Part shown: positions 1-8,668 of the stretch, piece by piece | Layout: every line of letters starts with the position of its first letter | Position numbering within the stretch: position 1 is the stretch's first letter | Assembly (NCBI GenBank): GCA_902800815.1 | Contig: CADCGB010000024.1 | Location: 1 to 33,219 of the forward strand | DNA: 33,219 nucleotides | Direction: 5' to 3' | Source: Fibrobacter succinogenes | GTDB lineage: Bacteria; Fibrobacterota; Fibrobacteria; Fibrobacterales; Fibrobacteraceae | Notes under the pieces: model-generated | Seen by the model: only the letters and a program-made list of their open reading frames with translations | Databases searched by the model: none | What the model was told of the DNA's origin: nothing | Position numbers and translations under genes: made by a program

Positions 1-115
1 CGAACATCCGGAACACTTCGACCCGCGCCAGTACCTCAAGCCGGCTCGCGAAAACATGCAGAAGATGTACGAACACAAGATCGTTGACGTTCTTGGTTCC
101 AACAACAAGCTGTAA
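1..115 (+). CDS. fba: Class II fructose-bisphosphate aldolase, C-terminal fragment
   Basis: Only the last 37 codons are in the window; the gene begins upstream. The visible end reads EHPEHFDPRQYLKPAREN, then KMYEHKIVDVLGSNNKL and a TAA stop at 113-115. The FDPR-x-(F/Y)LKPAR block followed by a V(L/M)GS-x-x-K tail is what I recognise as the C-terminus of the class II (zinc-dependent) glycolytic aldolases that interconvert fructose-1,6-bisphosphate with glyceraldehyde-3-phosphate and dihydroxyacetone phosphate in the cytoplasm. The metal-binding histidines and the active site lie outside the window, so the call rests on the tail alone. A good intrinsic terminator follows at 178-205, so this is the last gene of its transcript. 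Confidence 0.75.
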   Translation, partial: EHPEHFDPRQYLKPARENMQKMYEHKIVDVLGSNNKL

Positions 116-121
116 TTTGCA

Positions 122-148
122 AGGTCCCTGAGCTTGCCGAAGGGCCGA
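122..148. repeat. Short dispersed-type palindromic repeat (CCCTGAGCTTGCCGAAGGG)
   Basis: A stretch with complementary ends, CCCT...AGGG, around GAGCTTGCCGA lies between the aldolase stop and its terminator. From general knowledge this resembles the CCCTGAGC-TGTCGAAGGG element scattered through intergenic DNA of many bacteria. Only one copy is in the window, so its repeat nature here is inferred. Confidence 0.4.
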
Positions 149-177
149 AGCAAAGGGCTAATGCAAAAGCTTAGAAG

Positions 178-205
178 CCGCACGGGTTAAACCGCGCGGT
201 TTTTT
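178..205 (+). terminator. Intrinsic terminator of the aldolase gene
   Basis: CCGCACGG (178-185) pairs with CCGCGCGG (192-199) over eight positions with one mismatch, with a GTTAAA loop, and is followed directly by a run of six T (200-205). Confidence 0.8.
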
Positions 206-241
206 GATGTTTTTCCCGCTGAATTATCATTTGAAAAAAGA

Positions 242-247
242 TATATT
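242..247 (+). promoter_or_regulatory. -10 box TATATT for the 270 gene
   Basis: TATATT lies 22 bases before the ATG at 270, and an AAGGAG ribosome site sits between them. This gives a short SD-led leader. No convincing -35 hexamer is seen. Confidence 0.5.
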
Positions 248-269
248 TAAGGCAAATTAAGGAGTTACC

Positions 270-1082
270 ATGTTTTCATTCCGTGCCAGCAATTTTTTCT
301 GTTTGATTCCTGCCGCCATTTTCGCTTTGAATAATCCGGCTTCGGCGAATACATGTACGGATGCTTATTTCAAATTAGAAAACAGCAAAGATATTCACAA
401 AATATTTGACATCAAAATAGACTCAACCTATTCGAAAGATTCAGAATTAGAAAACTATATCAAGTATTTTTACAGTAATGAAATACTGGATAGTATAAAA
501 ACGACAAGTCTCTTTCAAGGTGAAACAAATTCTTCAACAATTTACTTTTATAGTGACACCAATGAAACCGTTTTAAAGAAACAAAATTTGGAAACAATTA
601 CCCATAATTGTAGCAATCAAGATACCATATGTTTCAAATTTGAAAACTATCGAAATGGCGAAGTTATCAAAAACGGTCAAATAAAAGCGACAAATAATTA
701 TGTATCCAAACTTTATTTCAGCAACAAATTAACATCGCATTATGAATACATTTTAAAGCAAGATTCTGTCATTTTAAAAAGAACCTCTATTTACGAATCT
801 GACACAAGTATAATAAAAACATTCTATGTTGCTGATTCAACCGATGAGTCTAAATGCTATAACATTGAAGAAAATGGAGAAATTCAAAAAACGCTATTAT
901 ACAGTTCCAACGAAAAAGGTTATTCAATGACCACAAAAGAAGGTGATTTTTATTATTCGGAAACATTTGTTTTTAATGAAGAACAAAACATAACCACCCT
1001 CCACAAAACAGTCAAGCCCGTCAAAATCTCTCCCAAGGCACGCTATTTCGATCTGCTCGGTCGTTATAAGTTCACGAAATAA
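270..1082 (+). CDS. A/T-rich hypothetical secreted protein
   Basis: The 270-residue product begins with a signal peptide (MFSFRASNFFCLIPAAIFAL, cleavage probably after PASA at about residue 26) and continues as a polar, Asn/Lys/Ser/Thr-rich chain that I cannot place in a family. The ATG at 270 follows AAGGAG at a good distance. The extreme C-terminus, ARYFDLLGRYKFTK, resembles the Y-D-L-x-GR element that ends many exported Fibrobacter proteins, so outer-surface placement is possible but inferred. Base composition is very unlike the neighbours: positions 421-480 contain 16 G/C of 60, against 36 of 60 at 7321-7380. Together with the flanking repeats this suggests recent acquisition or relaxed selection. 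It is a single-gene unit with its own promoter box at 242. Confidence 0.7.
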   Translation: MFSFRASNFFCLIPAAIFALNNPASANTCTDAYFKLENSKDIHKIFDIKIDSTYSKDSELENYIKYFYSNEILDSIKTTSLFQGETNSSTIYFYSDTNETVLKKQNLETITHNCSNQDTICFKFENYRNGEVIKNGQIKATNNYVSKLYFSNKLTSHYEYILKQDSVILKRTSIYESDTSIIKTFYVADSTDESKCYNIEENGEIQKTLLYSSNEKGYSMTTKEGDFYYSETFVFNEEQNITTLHKTVKPVKISPKARYFDLLGRYKFTK

Positions 1083-1085
1083 ACG

Positions 1086-1135
1086 GAGATGCCCGCCTTA
1101 GTTCGACATGCTCACTACAAGCCGCGGGCATGACA
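1086..1135. repeat. REP-like inverted repeat (GATGCCCGC...GCGGGCATGACA)
   Basis: TGCCCGC and GCGGGCA form seven-base inverted arms right after the stop of the 270 gene, ending in ATGACA. The same ATGACA end closes the element at 1471-1506, which suggests a related family of intergenic palindromes. It may also act as a weak transcription end for the gene before it. Confidence 0.45.
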
Positions 1136-1140
1136 ATGCT

Positions 1141-1222
1141 ATCCTCCATTATCCATCATCAATTATCAATCATCCCACACCCCCATCCTCAATCATCAAT
1201 CATCCATTATCAATCATCAATT
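1141..1222. repeat. Degenerate (ATTATCAATCATC)n tandem tract
   Basis: About 80 bases made of imperfect units of CATCAATTATCAATCATCC type, interrupted once by a C-rich patch (CCCACACCCCCATCC). The tract runs up to and into the start codon of the zinc-ribbon gene (AATT-ATG at 1223) and takes the place of any recognisable ribosome site. Confidence 0.6.
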
Positions 1223-1459
1223 ATGTACTGCCCTCATTGCCACTCCGAACTAAAAGACAACGCCACGTTCTGCCCGCATTGCGGGAGCGACAAGGATACC
1301 GGCTGGTCCGAGGGCGCGGAATTTACCGACCTCGAGACTCCGGATTACGACGAAATTGTTGAGAATGAATTCGGCGACAAGAAGAAAAAGGCAAACCCGC
1401 TCGCCATAGCGGCCGCCGTTATCGTGGCACTCGCGTTTATCGCGGCAATGATTTTTTAG
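1223..1459 (+). CDS. Small zinc-ribbon protein with C-terminal membrane anchor
   Basis: The 78-residue product starts MYCPHCHSELKDNATFCPHC. Cysteines 3, 6, 17 and 20 form a double-CxxC zinc ribbon of the kind found at the N-terminus of many small bacterial membrane proteins. An acidic linker (about 28-52) and a KKKK patch lead to one hydrophobic helix (about 59-78) at the very C-terminus, so the ribbon should face the cytoplasm. I chose the ATG at 1223 because the family begins directly at M-x-C-P-x-C; a start at 1130 would only translate the AT-rich repeat tract. There is no Shine-Dalgarno sequence. The same C3-C6-C17-C20 spacing occurs in the TM2-domain protein at 8669. The function is unknown. 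Confidence 0.7.
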   Translation: MYCPHCHSELKDNATFCPHCGSDKDTGWSEGAEFTDLETPDYDEIVENEFGDKKKKANPLAIAAAVIVALAFIAAMIF

Positions 1460-1470
1460 ACAAAAAACAG

Positions 1471-1506
1471 CACTGGATTCTATCGCCTACGGCTCCAGAA
1501 TGACAT
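1471..1506. repeat. REP-like element (CTGGATTCTA...CTCCAGAATGACA)
   Basis: CTGGA/TCCAG and ATTCT/AGAAT arms surround TATCGCCTACGGC in the convergent gap between the zinc-ribbon gene and the kinase gene. It resembles the widespread TGGATTCCCGCC-GGCGGGAATGACA intergenic palindromes. A hairpin here could serve both flanking transcripts. Confidence 0.5.
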
Positions 1507-1511
1507 CCAAA

Positions 1512-4500
1512 CTACCCGACTGATTTCTCGAGTTCGGCAAGCGTTTCAGAAGCCTCGCTGAACTCATAATCATCGACCTGGTTCACAATCTTCTGCAGTA
1601 GGGCATCCACATCCTTCGCAAAGGCGATGCCTTCCAGCGTATCCAGGATTCTCTTGCACTGCGTCGACGAGCAGGAGTCGAGAGCGCCCTTGAGGTCTGC
1701 AATCGCATTCTTGAGTTTCTCTACCGCCTGCGGGTCTTCCTTCTTCTGCACAGGCTGCGTCTGTTCAGTATCAAGATCGTTCAGCACCACATTCAAGTCT
1801 TCGATGAGGTCATGCAACGCCGCCTCGAATACATTGTATTCCTCGAAATTCTGCTGTTTCTGCGAGAGCGTCGCCTCCACCTTGGCGCCGAGCGACTGCA
1901 CGTGGCTAGAACCGATTGTACCGCAGAGCCCCTTGATGGTATGCGTAATGCGGGTCGCTTCCTCGAACTTTGCCGTCTCGATAAGCTTGCGGAGTTCAAA
2001 GTTGTTGCCGCTGTAGTCACGCACGAACCCGTGAAGGATTCTCATGTAGATATTCTTGTTGCTGTTTGCGTGGTACAAGCCCGCCGCCGCATCGAAGTTG
2101 CGAACCTTCGAGAACTGTGCGACAAAATTCGCTTCGTCTTCGCTCAGCTGGTTGTCCTCTGCAATGACAGTCTTGTTCTGCGGAACCGCTCCTTCAGCGG
2201 CAATCGGCAGATACTTGGCCAGATCTTCGTACAGGAGCGACGGATCAATCGGCTTCACGATATACGAGTTCATGCCGGCGTCGTAGCATTCTTCCTTGTC
2301 CTTCTGGAATGCGCGTGCACTCATTGCAAGAATCGGGACCTTCTTGAAATATTCCTCTTCCTTCGCGCGGATTTCTTTCGTGGCGGTAAGTCCATCCATC
2401 ACAGGCATCTGCAGGTCCATGAGCACGAGGTCAAACGAATCCGGCTTGAGCAGTTCCAGAGCCTCCTTACCGTTGTTCGCAATCATCGTGGTAAGGCCCA
2501 CGCTGTTAAGGAGCGATACGGCAAGTTCCTGGTTCATGAGGTTGTCTTCGACCAGGAGAATCTTTGCGGGCTTGAAGTAAACCTTGTGTTTTTCCTTCTT
2601 TGTCGCCTGCTGGTAAGTGAGCTTGAGCCCGATGGATTCCTGGAGCGCGGTAAGCACGGAACTGATCTGCGGTGGCTTGGGCAGGCAGCTGTTGTAGCCC
2701 AGCATGAGCGCCATCTCATGCTCGCTTTCCTCAAAGTGAAGCGGATGCATGAGAATCTTCGGGATAATCTGCATCTTTTCGGGAATGCCCTTCGCAAAAT
2801 CAAACCCGGTTTCGAGCCCCATCTTGTAATCCACAAGGAAGTAGTCGTACGGGGCCTCACCCGCTTCTTCGTGTGCCTGGATTAAATCGAATGCCTCTGC
2901 GGCAGAGCATGCCTCTTCCACAACGCAATGGAGCTTGGTAAGGATATGACGGAGTACCGCACGCATGTTCGCGCAGTCGTCTACGAGCAACACGTTCTTT
3001 CCGTCGAAGGAATGGACGGATTTCCACTTGGGTTCGCCCGCATTCGGGGCAATCGGGAGCGAAATACTGAAGAAGAACCGCGAGCCAACTCCGGACGTAC
3101 TTTCGACCTGCATCTTGCCGCCCATAAGTTCCACAAGCGACTTGGAAATCACAAGCCCAAGGCCTGTACCACCGTACTTGCGGGTCGTAGAGCCGTCCGC
3201 CTGCGTAAATGCGTTGAAGAGCCTTCCAAGCTGTTCTGGCGTCATGCCGATACCCGTATCCTTTACGCTGAAGGCAAGGCGCACATTCTTCTCGGTAATA
3301 TTCTCGAGTTCCACGCGGAGCGTGATATCGCCCTTCTCGGTAAACTTGGTGGCATTGTTCACGAGGTTCGTAAAGATCTGCGAAAGCCTGAGCGGGTCGC
3401 CCATCAAGATTTCCGGGATATCCGGGTCGACATCGACAATCAGTTCAATCGGGCGGCCAGCGATGCGGACCTCGGCAAGCGCCGCCACCTCGCTGATGAC
3501 ATCCTGCAGCACGAACTGCGTAACCTCGAGTTCCTGCTTCTTGGCCTCAATCTTCGAGAAGTCGAGAATGTTGTTGATGATGCCGAGCAGGGACTTCGCC
3601 GCATGGCCAATGCGTTCCACAAACCCACGCTGGCGTTCCGTGAGGTCGGTTTCGGCAATGAGGTGCGCCATGCCGATAATCGCGTTCATCGGCGTGCGGA
3701 TTTCGTGGCTCATGTTGGCGAGGAACTCGCTCTTCGCCTGGGTCGCCTGTTCCGCAATCTCGCGGGCCTCGATAATCTCGGAAATATCCGTCATCGAGAA
3801 CATGTAGCCCACAACGGCCTCCTCGGCCTTGAGCGTTACCGCCTCGCCGCGGAACCAGATTTCGCCACGCCCTTCGTTCGAAGGCATCATGAACGAATCC
3901 TTCCAGGTTTCGCGGTCGCGGAACGCCTTCACCAGTTCTTTCATTACGTTGTCGGGAATGCCGCAGGTGGCAAGTTCCGTAAGTGAAAGCCCGATAAGTT
4001 CGCGCCAATCCCTCTGGAAAATGTCGCCCAGCTGCTTCGACATGTACTTAATATGGAGCGTACGGTCAAAAATCATGAGGAGCGAACGGTCCGCCGAAAG
4101 CATGATGGTATCGAGGATGGTATCCTTCTGGATGCCGCTCGTGGCATCGTCAATCATGAACAGGTAGCGGATACTGCCGTCGTCTTCAGAAAGGAACTGG
4201 AAGAATATGTTCCACCAGTATTCCTCCCCCTTCGAGTTCTTGACCATCACGATGGTCCTGCGCTCGCTCGGGTGCAGTTCGCCACCCAGGGCAACGTGAT
4301 GCGCGAATTTCTTGAACTGCTCCGAAGATATGTATTTCCAGAGGACTTCGCCCTTGATATCTTCCATTCCGCCGGTGAAGAACTCCACCACGTTGCTGCT
4401 CGCCTGCAGAATGTCGAAGGTCTCGTTCGTGAGGATAAGCGTCATGTTCGGGCTCGAAAGCAGCGTATCGAACAGCGAACTTGAACTCACGCTATCCTTC

Positions 4501-5495
4501 AGGTCCTTCTCGATAAAGCGCTTGAAGAGGATGCGCGCCAGGAGACCTGCAAGCGACATCAGAATGATAACTGCAATAATAAGCGCGAGCTTGATTCCCT
4601 TGAACCGTTCGCTGAACTTCGCCACGACGGTATTCTGGTGCAGTATGCGGACCACGTAGTACGGGTTCTTCTTCATGGCCGAAACCATGAACACGAAACT
4701 CTGGCGGTGGTTATTTGTCTTGTCAAAATGAAGCACATTCCCGTTCCCGTACATCAGGAGGGAATCCACGTCGAACTCGCTCGAAACCATGTCAAGCAGG
4801 GTCCTTACGCTGTCGAGGTCAATCTTGCCCAGATTGGACTGTTCCGGATAGTGTGCCAGAATGTTGTTGCTGTTGTCGAGCACCATGATGATGCCGCCTT
4901 CAGTCTTGTCTACCCCATCGCTCAGGGCCTTCTCGACAAGCTGAATATCGATATCCTCGGCAACGACCCCCTTTACGTTGTTGTTCTTGTCGCGGACGGC
5001 CTGCGAAATCGTAAGGACTTCCTTGTTCTGTGACTTGCGGATGGTGGGCCCCGTAATGGCGATTCCCTTATTGCGAGATGCCTCCAGGTACCAGTCCTTG
5101 GTGCGGTATTCCGAAACGCCCTTGTCGAGCGCATACCCACGGGCACTGATGTATTCACCGTCAGAAGACCCGAAGAACATATCCACCATGTCGTCATTCT
5201 TCAGTACCCTCTTGGTGAGCACGTTCTTTGCATTCTGCTTGGTAATCGTGCCTACATTGGAAAGGAATTTCGAGAATTCCGTCTGGCGCGTGTTCAATAT
5301 GCCTTCGCAGGATTCAACCGTCTTGCGGAGCATGATTTCGGAACTGCTGTACGCGGTAGAGATGAGCGTATTTTCGAGGTAGAAAATAAACGCAAAAACA
5401 AGCATTACCGTCGCTACCACGAGCGGTATCGTGTAGACAAAAGAAATGCGCCAACTGAGTTTACGGCGCTTTGAATTTGCCAGGTTCCTCGTCAA
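1512..5495 (-). CDS. Hybrid sensor histidine kinase (Cache-PAS-PAS-HisKA-HATPase-REC-REC-Hpt)
   Basis: A 1327-residue membrane phosphorelay kinase. Helices at about 20-40 and 301-323 bracket an extracytoplasmic sensor domain that looks like a double Cache ([17 protein letters not shown]). Two PAS-like regions follow (about 340-450 and 460-575). The HisKA box is [13 protein letters not shown] with H597; ATP-binding elements are NNATKF, DTGIGM and GGTGLGL (about 713-783). A first receiver carries D889 but has Met-His where the usual Thr/Ser switch residue stands; a second, canonical receiver has D1027 and K1081. An Hpt domain holds H1185 (THTIKG). A coiled tail of about 90 residues ends the protein. 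The start is TTG at 5495 in a TTGA overlap with the stop of the HD-GYP gene, with AAGGA upstream inside that gene, so translation is probably coupled. The likely partner is that HD-GYP regulator. The ligand is unknown. Confidence 0.93.
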   Translation of the reverse strand: MTRNLANSKRRKLSWRISFVYTIPLVVATVMLVFAFIFYLENTLISTAYSSSEIMLRKTVESCEGILNTRQTEFSKFLSNVGTITKQNAKNVLTKRVLKNDDMVDMFFGSSDGEYISARGYALDKGVSEYRTKDWYLEASRNKGIAITGPTIRKSQNKEVLTISQAVRDKNNNVKGVVAEDIDIQLVEKALSDGVDKTEGGIIMVLDNSNNILAHYPEQSNLGKIDLDSVRTLLDMVSSEFDVDSLLMYGNGNVLHFDKTNNHRQSFVFMVSAMKKNPYYVVRILHQNTVVAKFSERFKGIKLALIIAVIILMSLAGLLARILFKRFIEKDLKDSVSSSSLFDTLLSSPNMTLILTNETFDILQASSNVVEFFTGGMEDIKGEVLWKYISSEQFKKFAHHVALGGELHPSERRTIVMVKNSKGEEYWWNIFFQFLSEDDGSIRYLFMIDDATSGIQKDTILDTIMLSADRSLLMIFDRTLHIKYMSKQLGDIFQRDWRELIGLSLTELATCGIPDNVMKELVKAFRDRETWKDSFMMPSNEGRGEIWFRGEAVTLKAEEAVVGYMFSMTDISEIIEAREIAEQATQAKSEFLANMSHEIRTPMNAIIGMAHLIAETDLTERQRGFVERIGHAAKSLLGIINNILDFSKIEAKKQELEVTQFVLQDVISEVAALAEVRIAGRPIELIVDVDPDIPEILMGDPLRLSQIFTNLVNNATKFTEKGDITLRVELENITEKNVRLAFSVKDTGIGMTPEQLGRLFNAFTQADGSTTRKYGGTGLGLVISKSLVELMGGKMQVESTSGVGSRFFFSISLPIAPNAGEPKWKSVHSFDGKNVLLVDDCANMRAVLRHILTKLHCVVEEACSAAEAFDLIQAHEEAGEAPYDYFLVDYKMGLETGFDFAKGIPEKMQIIPKILMHPLHFEESEHEMALMLGYNSCLPKPPQISSVLTALQESIGLKLTYQQATKKEKHKVYFKPAKILLVEDNLMNQELAVSLLNSVGLTTMIANNGKEALELLKPDSFDLVLMDLQMPVMDGLTATKEIRAKEEEYFKKVPILAMSARAFQKDKEECYDAGMNSYIVKPIDPSLLYEDLAKYLPIAAEGAVPQNKTVIAEDNQLSEDEANFVAQFSKVRNFDAAAGLYHANSNKNIYMRILHGFVRDYSGNNFELRKLIETAKFEEATRITHTIKGLCGTIGSSHVQSLGAKVEATLSQKQQNFEEYNVFEAALHDLIEDLNVVLNDLDTEQTQPVQKKEDPQAVEKLKNAIADLKGALDSCSSTQCKRILDTLEGIAFAKDVDALLQKIVNQVDDYEFSEASETLAELEKSVG

Positions 5496-6562
5496 TTAGC
5501 GTTTTCCTTAAACTGTTCGTAAAGCTTGGGCAATTCGTCGGCAATAGTGAGGAAAGCGTCAACCACACCCGGGTCAAACTGCGTTCCCTTTTCTCGGACA
5601 ATCTCGTCAACGGCAACCTGATGCGGGTACGGTTCCTTGTACGGGCGTTTCGACACAAGGGCATCGTACACGTCGGCTACCGCCATGAGGCGTGCACCTA
5701 CGGGGATTTCCTCGCCCTTGAGCTTACTCGGGTAACCGAGACCGTCCCAGCGTTCATGGTGGGCAAGTGCGATATCTGCCGCAATCTTCACCATCGGGTT
5801 GTCGTGCAATTCCTTGGTGGCGTCCATAAGCACGTCATAACCCATTTTCGGGTGCTTGCTCATGATCTCGCGTTCCTGCTCGTTAAGCTTTGCGGGCTTA
5901 CGCAGGATTTCGTCCTCGATACCCACCTTGCCGATATCGTGCAGCGGGGCCGCGGTCGCATAGTAGTCCACGTACTGGCTATTCGGTATGGCCTGCGCGT
6001 ACTTCGGGTTGTTCATCAAGACTTCTGCAAGCCTCTGCACAATAATCTGCGTGCGCTTGATGTGCTCGCCCGTTTCGGGGTCGCGGAATTCCGCAAGCGA
6101 ACCGAGGCTCGTCAGCATCACCTTGAGGGTCTTGCGCAGGTCGGCGGTACGTTCTTCCACGAGGTCGTGCAGGTGGTCGCGCTGCCGCTTGTATTCGAGC
6201 TGGTTCTTGACGCGCAAAAGCACCAGATGCGGGCTGAAAGGCTTCCCGATGTAGTCGACAGCACCCAAATCGAGCCCAATCTGCTCGCTCTCGCTATCCG
6301 ACTTGGCTGTCAGGAAAAATACGGGAATATTTTTCAGGTCCTCGTGCGCACGCATTACCCTCATGGTCTCGTAACCGTTCATTTCGGGCATCATCACATC
6401 GAGCAAAATAAGGTCCGGGTGTACTTTTTCGGCAATTTCGATTGCCTTGCGCCCGTTTTTCGCAACAAAAACATCGTAATGTACAGATAAAACGCCTTCC
6501 AGGACCTCAATGTTGGTCTTGGTATCGTCAACTACAAGTATCTTGGCTCTAGCCTGTTCCAT
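5492..6562 (-). CDS. Response regulator with HD-GYP phosphodiesterase domain (RpfG type)
   Basis: A 356-residue cytoplasmic protein. It has an N-terminal receiver (KILVVDD, phospho-acceptor D55 in LLDVMMPE, K107 in IGKPF), a short helical linker, and an HD-GYP domain (about 150-350) with HDIGKVGI (H208, D209) and [11 protein letters not shown] (268-278). The HD-GYP signature is intact, so hydrolysis of cyclic-di-GMP controlled by phosphorylation is the expected activity. I start at the ATG at 6562 ([13 protein letters not shown]); an upstream TTG at 6667 would add 35 residues outside the receiver fold. A TATATT box only seven bases before this ATG suggests a leaderless message. It is the first gene of an operon with the hybrid kinase, which it overlaps by four bases. 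Confidence 0.93.
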   Translation of the reverse strand: MEQARAKILVVDDTKTNIEVLEGVLSVHYDVFVAKNGRKAIEIAEKVHPDLILLDVMMPEMNGYETMRVMRAHEDLKNIPVFFLTAKSDSESEQIGLDLGAVDYIGKPFSPHLVLLRVKNQLEYKRQRDHLHDLVEERTADLRKTLKVMLTSLGSLAEFRDPETGEHIKRTQIIVQRLAEVLMNNPKYAQAIPNSQYVDYYATAAPLHDIGKVGIEDEILRKPAKLNEQEREIMSKHPKMGYDVLMDATKELHDNPMVKIAADIALAHHERWDGLGYPSKLKGEEIPVGARLMAVADVYDALVSKRPYKEPYPHQVAVDEIVREKGTQFDPGVVDAFLTIADELPKLYEQFKENAN

Positions 6563-6569
6563 ATGCCCA

Positions 6570-6575
6570 AATATA
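6570..6575 (-). promoter_or_regulatory. -10 box TATATT, leaderless layout, for the HD-GYP/kinase operon
   Basis: On the minus strand TATATT is followed by seven bases and then the ATG at 6562. Transcription would start at or almost at the start codon. No Shine-Dalgarno sequence fits between. Confidence 0.5.
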
Positions 6576-6594
6576 TGTTCAAAAAACGAAATAA

Positions 6595-6668
6595 GACAGC
6601 CTGTTTTATTCCAAAGTGGAATAAGGGAAAAAACGCAATGCCTTGACAGGCTCTGTTTTATTACCAAA
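6595..6668. repeat. Two ~20-base direct repeats with an embedded palindrome in a divergent promoter region
   Basis: GACAGCCTGTTTTATTCCAAA (6595-6615, 21 bases) recurs as GACAGG-CTC-TGTTTTATT-ACCAAA (6645-6668), starts 50 bases apart. The first copy overlaps a perfect inverted repeat, TTATTCCA-AAG-TGGAATAA (6606-6624). The sites lie upstream of both the HD-GYP operon (-) and the GH43 gene (+) and look like regulator-binding sites. Confidence 0.5.
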
Positions 6669-6751
6669 AACTTACTTTATTGTCGCGTTTTACGTTGATA
6701 ATTTGTAAATACAAAAAACTACGACGGGGATTACGCCAAATTGAATTAAAT

Positions 6752-6757
6752 TATATT
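6752..6757 (+). promoter_or_regulatory. -10 box TATATT for the GH43 gene
   Basis: TATATT lies 24 bases before the ATG at 6782, with AAGGAG at about 6770 between, giving a short SD-led leader. Confidence 0.5.
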
Positions 6758-6781
6758 AAAGAGCGAAAAAAGGAGTCCAAG

Positions 6782-8659
6782 ATGGCCAAGGTTTGGGTAA
6801 AAAGGGAAATTATAGCGCTTCTTTTTTGTGCGGGCGCAATTTCTGCACAGGACGATATCACCCCCTTCTGGCGCGCTGTCGACAGCGTAGGCCAGAGTCT
6901 GGGTAACTCGGTCAACGACCTCTATACCGACCTCACCCTCCTCGACACCATAAAGCTTGCCGGGGAAACCTTCCCCATTACCTGGAAAAGCAGCGACACA
7001 CTATTTTTGGGCCACGACGGCCACGTCAACGGCAGGTTTGTGGGCGAAAACAAGGAAGTGACCCTCACGGCGACTATCCACGACGGCCTGAGAGCAAAGA
7101 CGCAGGACGTAGCTATCAAGGTTTCCATCCATGGGTATGAGCCCTACTCCAACTACCTTTTCGCGTATTTCCCGGCCAACGACAACGAGAATATCTACTA
7201 CGCGCTGAGCAACGACGGCTACAGCTTTACCGCCATGAACAACGGAAAGCGTGTGGTGGCCGCCGACACGGTTAGCATCAAGAAGGGGCTGCGCGACCCG
7301 CACGTGCTGCGTGCACCCGACGGCTGGTTCTACATGGTGAATACCGACATGAAGAGCGCCGAGGGCTGGGCAAGCAACCGCGGAATGGTGCTCATGAAGT
7401 CCCGCGACCTTATCAGCTGGAAACACGCCACCGTACATTTCCCCGACAAGTACAAGGGCAAGAACTTCGCGAACGTGACCCGCGTATGGGCCCCCGAAAC
7501 ATTCTGGGACGAAACCTACGACAATGGAGACGGCACCAAGGGACGCCCGCTCGTGTACTTCTCCCTCCTGACCAACGACGGAACCATCCCCTACGACAAG
7601 GTGTTCTACGCCTACTCGAACAAGGACTTTACCGACTTGGAAGGCGACCCGCAGCACTTCTTTGACCGAGGAAAATCGACCATCGACATGGACATCGTCT
7701 ACAACCCGGTCGACAAGTTCTACCACGCCTTCTACAAGAACGAGGGAGATGGCGGTATCTGCAAGGTGACCGCACAGACGCTCATGCCCAAGAGCGGTGC
7801 CGCTTCGGGTTCGCAGTGGAGCAAGCCGAGCAAGGCCCTGCAGCAGACGACCGAGGCCGTAGAAGGTGCAGGAGTCTTCAAGCTCATCAACCAGAATTCA
7901 TGGGTACTCATGTACGACTGCTACATGAACGGCCATTACCAGTTCACGAGCAGTCCCGACCTCGAAAATTTCAAGTTCGTGCAGGATACCAAGACGAGCG
8001 GCGCATTCACGCCCCGCCACGGGACAATCCTCCCGGTTACCGCCGAAGAGACAGCAAAACTCATGAAGGCCTTCCCCACCCCGGACTTTGAACCGCGGGT
8101 GATTGACATTCCCGATTCTATCGGCGTTTGCGATGGCAAGAAGGTCGTGGCCCCCTGTAGCGGCACGAAAATCATACCCTACGTGAAAATCGACGACGGC
8201 GAATGGAACGAGACGACTAATATCGAGGTCGCAAAAGGGGCAAGCGTAATGATTGGCCCGCACCCGTGGGACGGCAAAGTCTGGAACATCGAGGGCCCAG
8301 ACGGATTCAAGTCCACCGTCCGAGAAAACACGCTCAAGAACGTAGATGGCGACAACAGCGGGTACTACACCATAACCTACACGAATGAAACCGGCTGCAA
8401 GAGCCAGGTCAAGATTAAGATGGTCGTGGATGACCCGGATAAGCCGTATGTGGAGCCGGACACCACGATAGACACGAACATAACGCGTATCGGCGGTATC
8501 GCGCGCGACCTCAATTTCGCAGGCAAGGTCGTCCGCACGGAATACTTCAGTGTAAACGGCCAGATGCTCAAGGCCAGACCGCGCGAACAAGGTGTATATA
8601 TCCGAAAGGAAATTCTGGTTAATGGGATGTCGAGAATTTCAAAGATTAGCATAAGGTAA
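6782..8659 (+). CDS. Secreted glycoside hydrolase family 43 protein with C-terminal sorting tail
   Basis: A 625-residue exported enzyme. Signal peptide 1-22 (ends ISAQ) is followed by a small Ig-like domain (about 25-117) of the type often preceding GH43 modules. The five-bladed GH43 domain (about 120-430) shows the three carboxylates: D172 in GLRDPHVLR (base), D302/D304 in TIDMDIVY (pKa modulator) and E361 in AVEGAGVFK (acid). GH43 enzymes act mostly on arabinan, arabinoxylan or xylan side groups; the exact substrate cannot be read here. A second Ig-like module (about 440-550, with GPDGFKS and GYYTITYTNETGCKS) and a C-terminal TEYFSVNGQMLK...GVYI...SRISKISIR segment follow; the latter matches type IX secretion sorting domains. 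AAGGAG precedes the ATG at 6782; an in-frame start at 6680 would not give a signal peptide. Confidence 0.88.
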   Translation: MAKVWVKREIIALLFCAGAISAQDDITPFWRAVDSVGQSLGNSVNDLYTDLTLLDTIKLAGETFPITWKSSDTLFLGHDGHVNGRFVGENKEVTLTATIHDGLRAKTQDVAIKVSIHGYEPYSNYLFAYFPANDNENIYYALSNDGYSFTAMNNGKRVVAADTVSIKKGLRDPHVLRAPDGWFYMVNTDMKSAEGWASNRGMVLMKSRDLISWKHATVHFPDKYKGKNFANVTRVWAPETFWDETYDNGDGTKGRPLVYFSLLTNDGTIPYDKVFYAYSNKDFTDLEGDPQHFFDRGKSTIDMDIVYNPVDKFYHAFYKNEGDGGICKVTAQTLMPKSGAASGSQWSKPSKALQQTTEAVEGAGVFKLINQNSWVLMYDCYMNGHYQFTSSPDLENFKFVQDTKTSGAFTPRHGTILPVTAEETAKLMKAFPTPDFEPRVIDIPDSIGVCDGKKVVAPCSGTKIIPYVKIDDGEWNETTNIEVAKGASVMIGPHPWDGKVWNIEGPDGFKSTVRENTLKNVDGDNSGYYTITYTNETGCKSQVKIKMVVDDPDKPYVEPDTTIDTNITRIGGIARDLNFAGKVVRTEYFSVNGQMLKARPREQGVYIRKEILVNGMSRISKISIR

Positions 8660-8668
8660 AAAAGCATA

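Noticed and set aside
1141..1222. Repeated units considered as a CRISPR array
   Set aside because: Units are short, degenerate and contiguous, with no unique spacers of constant length and no cas genes.
1812..3986. Long plus-strand open frames (357 and 352 codons)
   Set aside because: Antisense to the hybrid kinase; Arg/His/Leu-rich and without recognisable motifs.
5471..6490. Plus-strand 339-codon open frame
   Set aside because: Antisense to the HD-GYP regulator, which has a full set of signature residues.
6680..6781. GH43 start at 6680
   Set aside because: It would place 34 charged residues before the signal peptide and covers the promoter box; AAGGAG marks the ATG at 6782.
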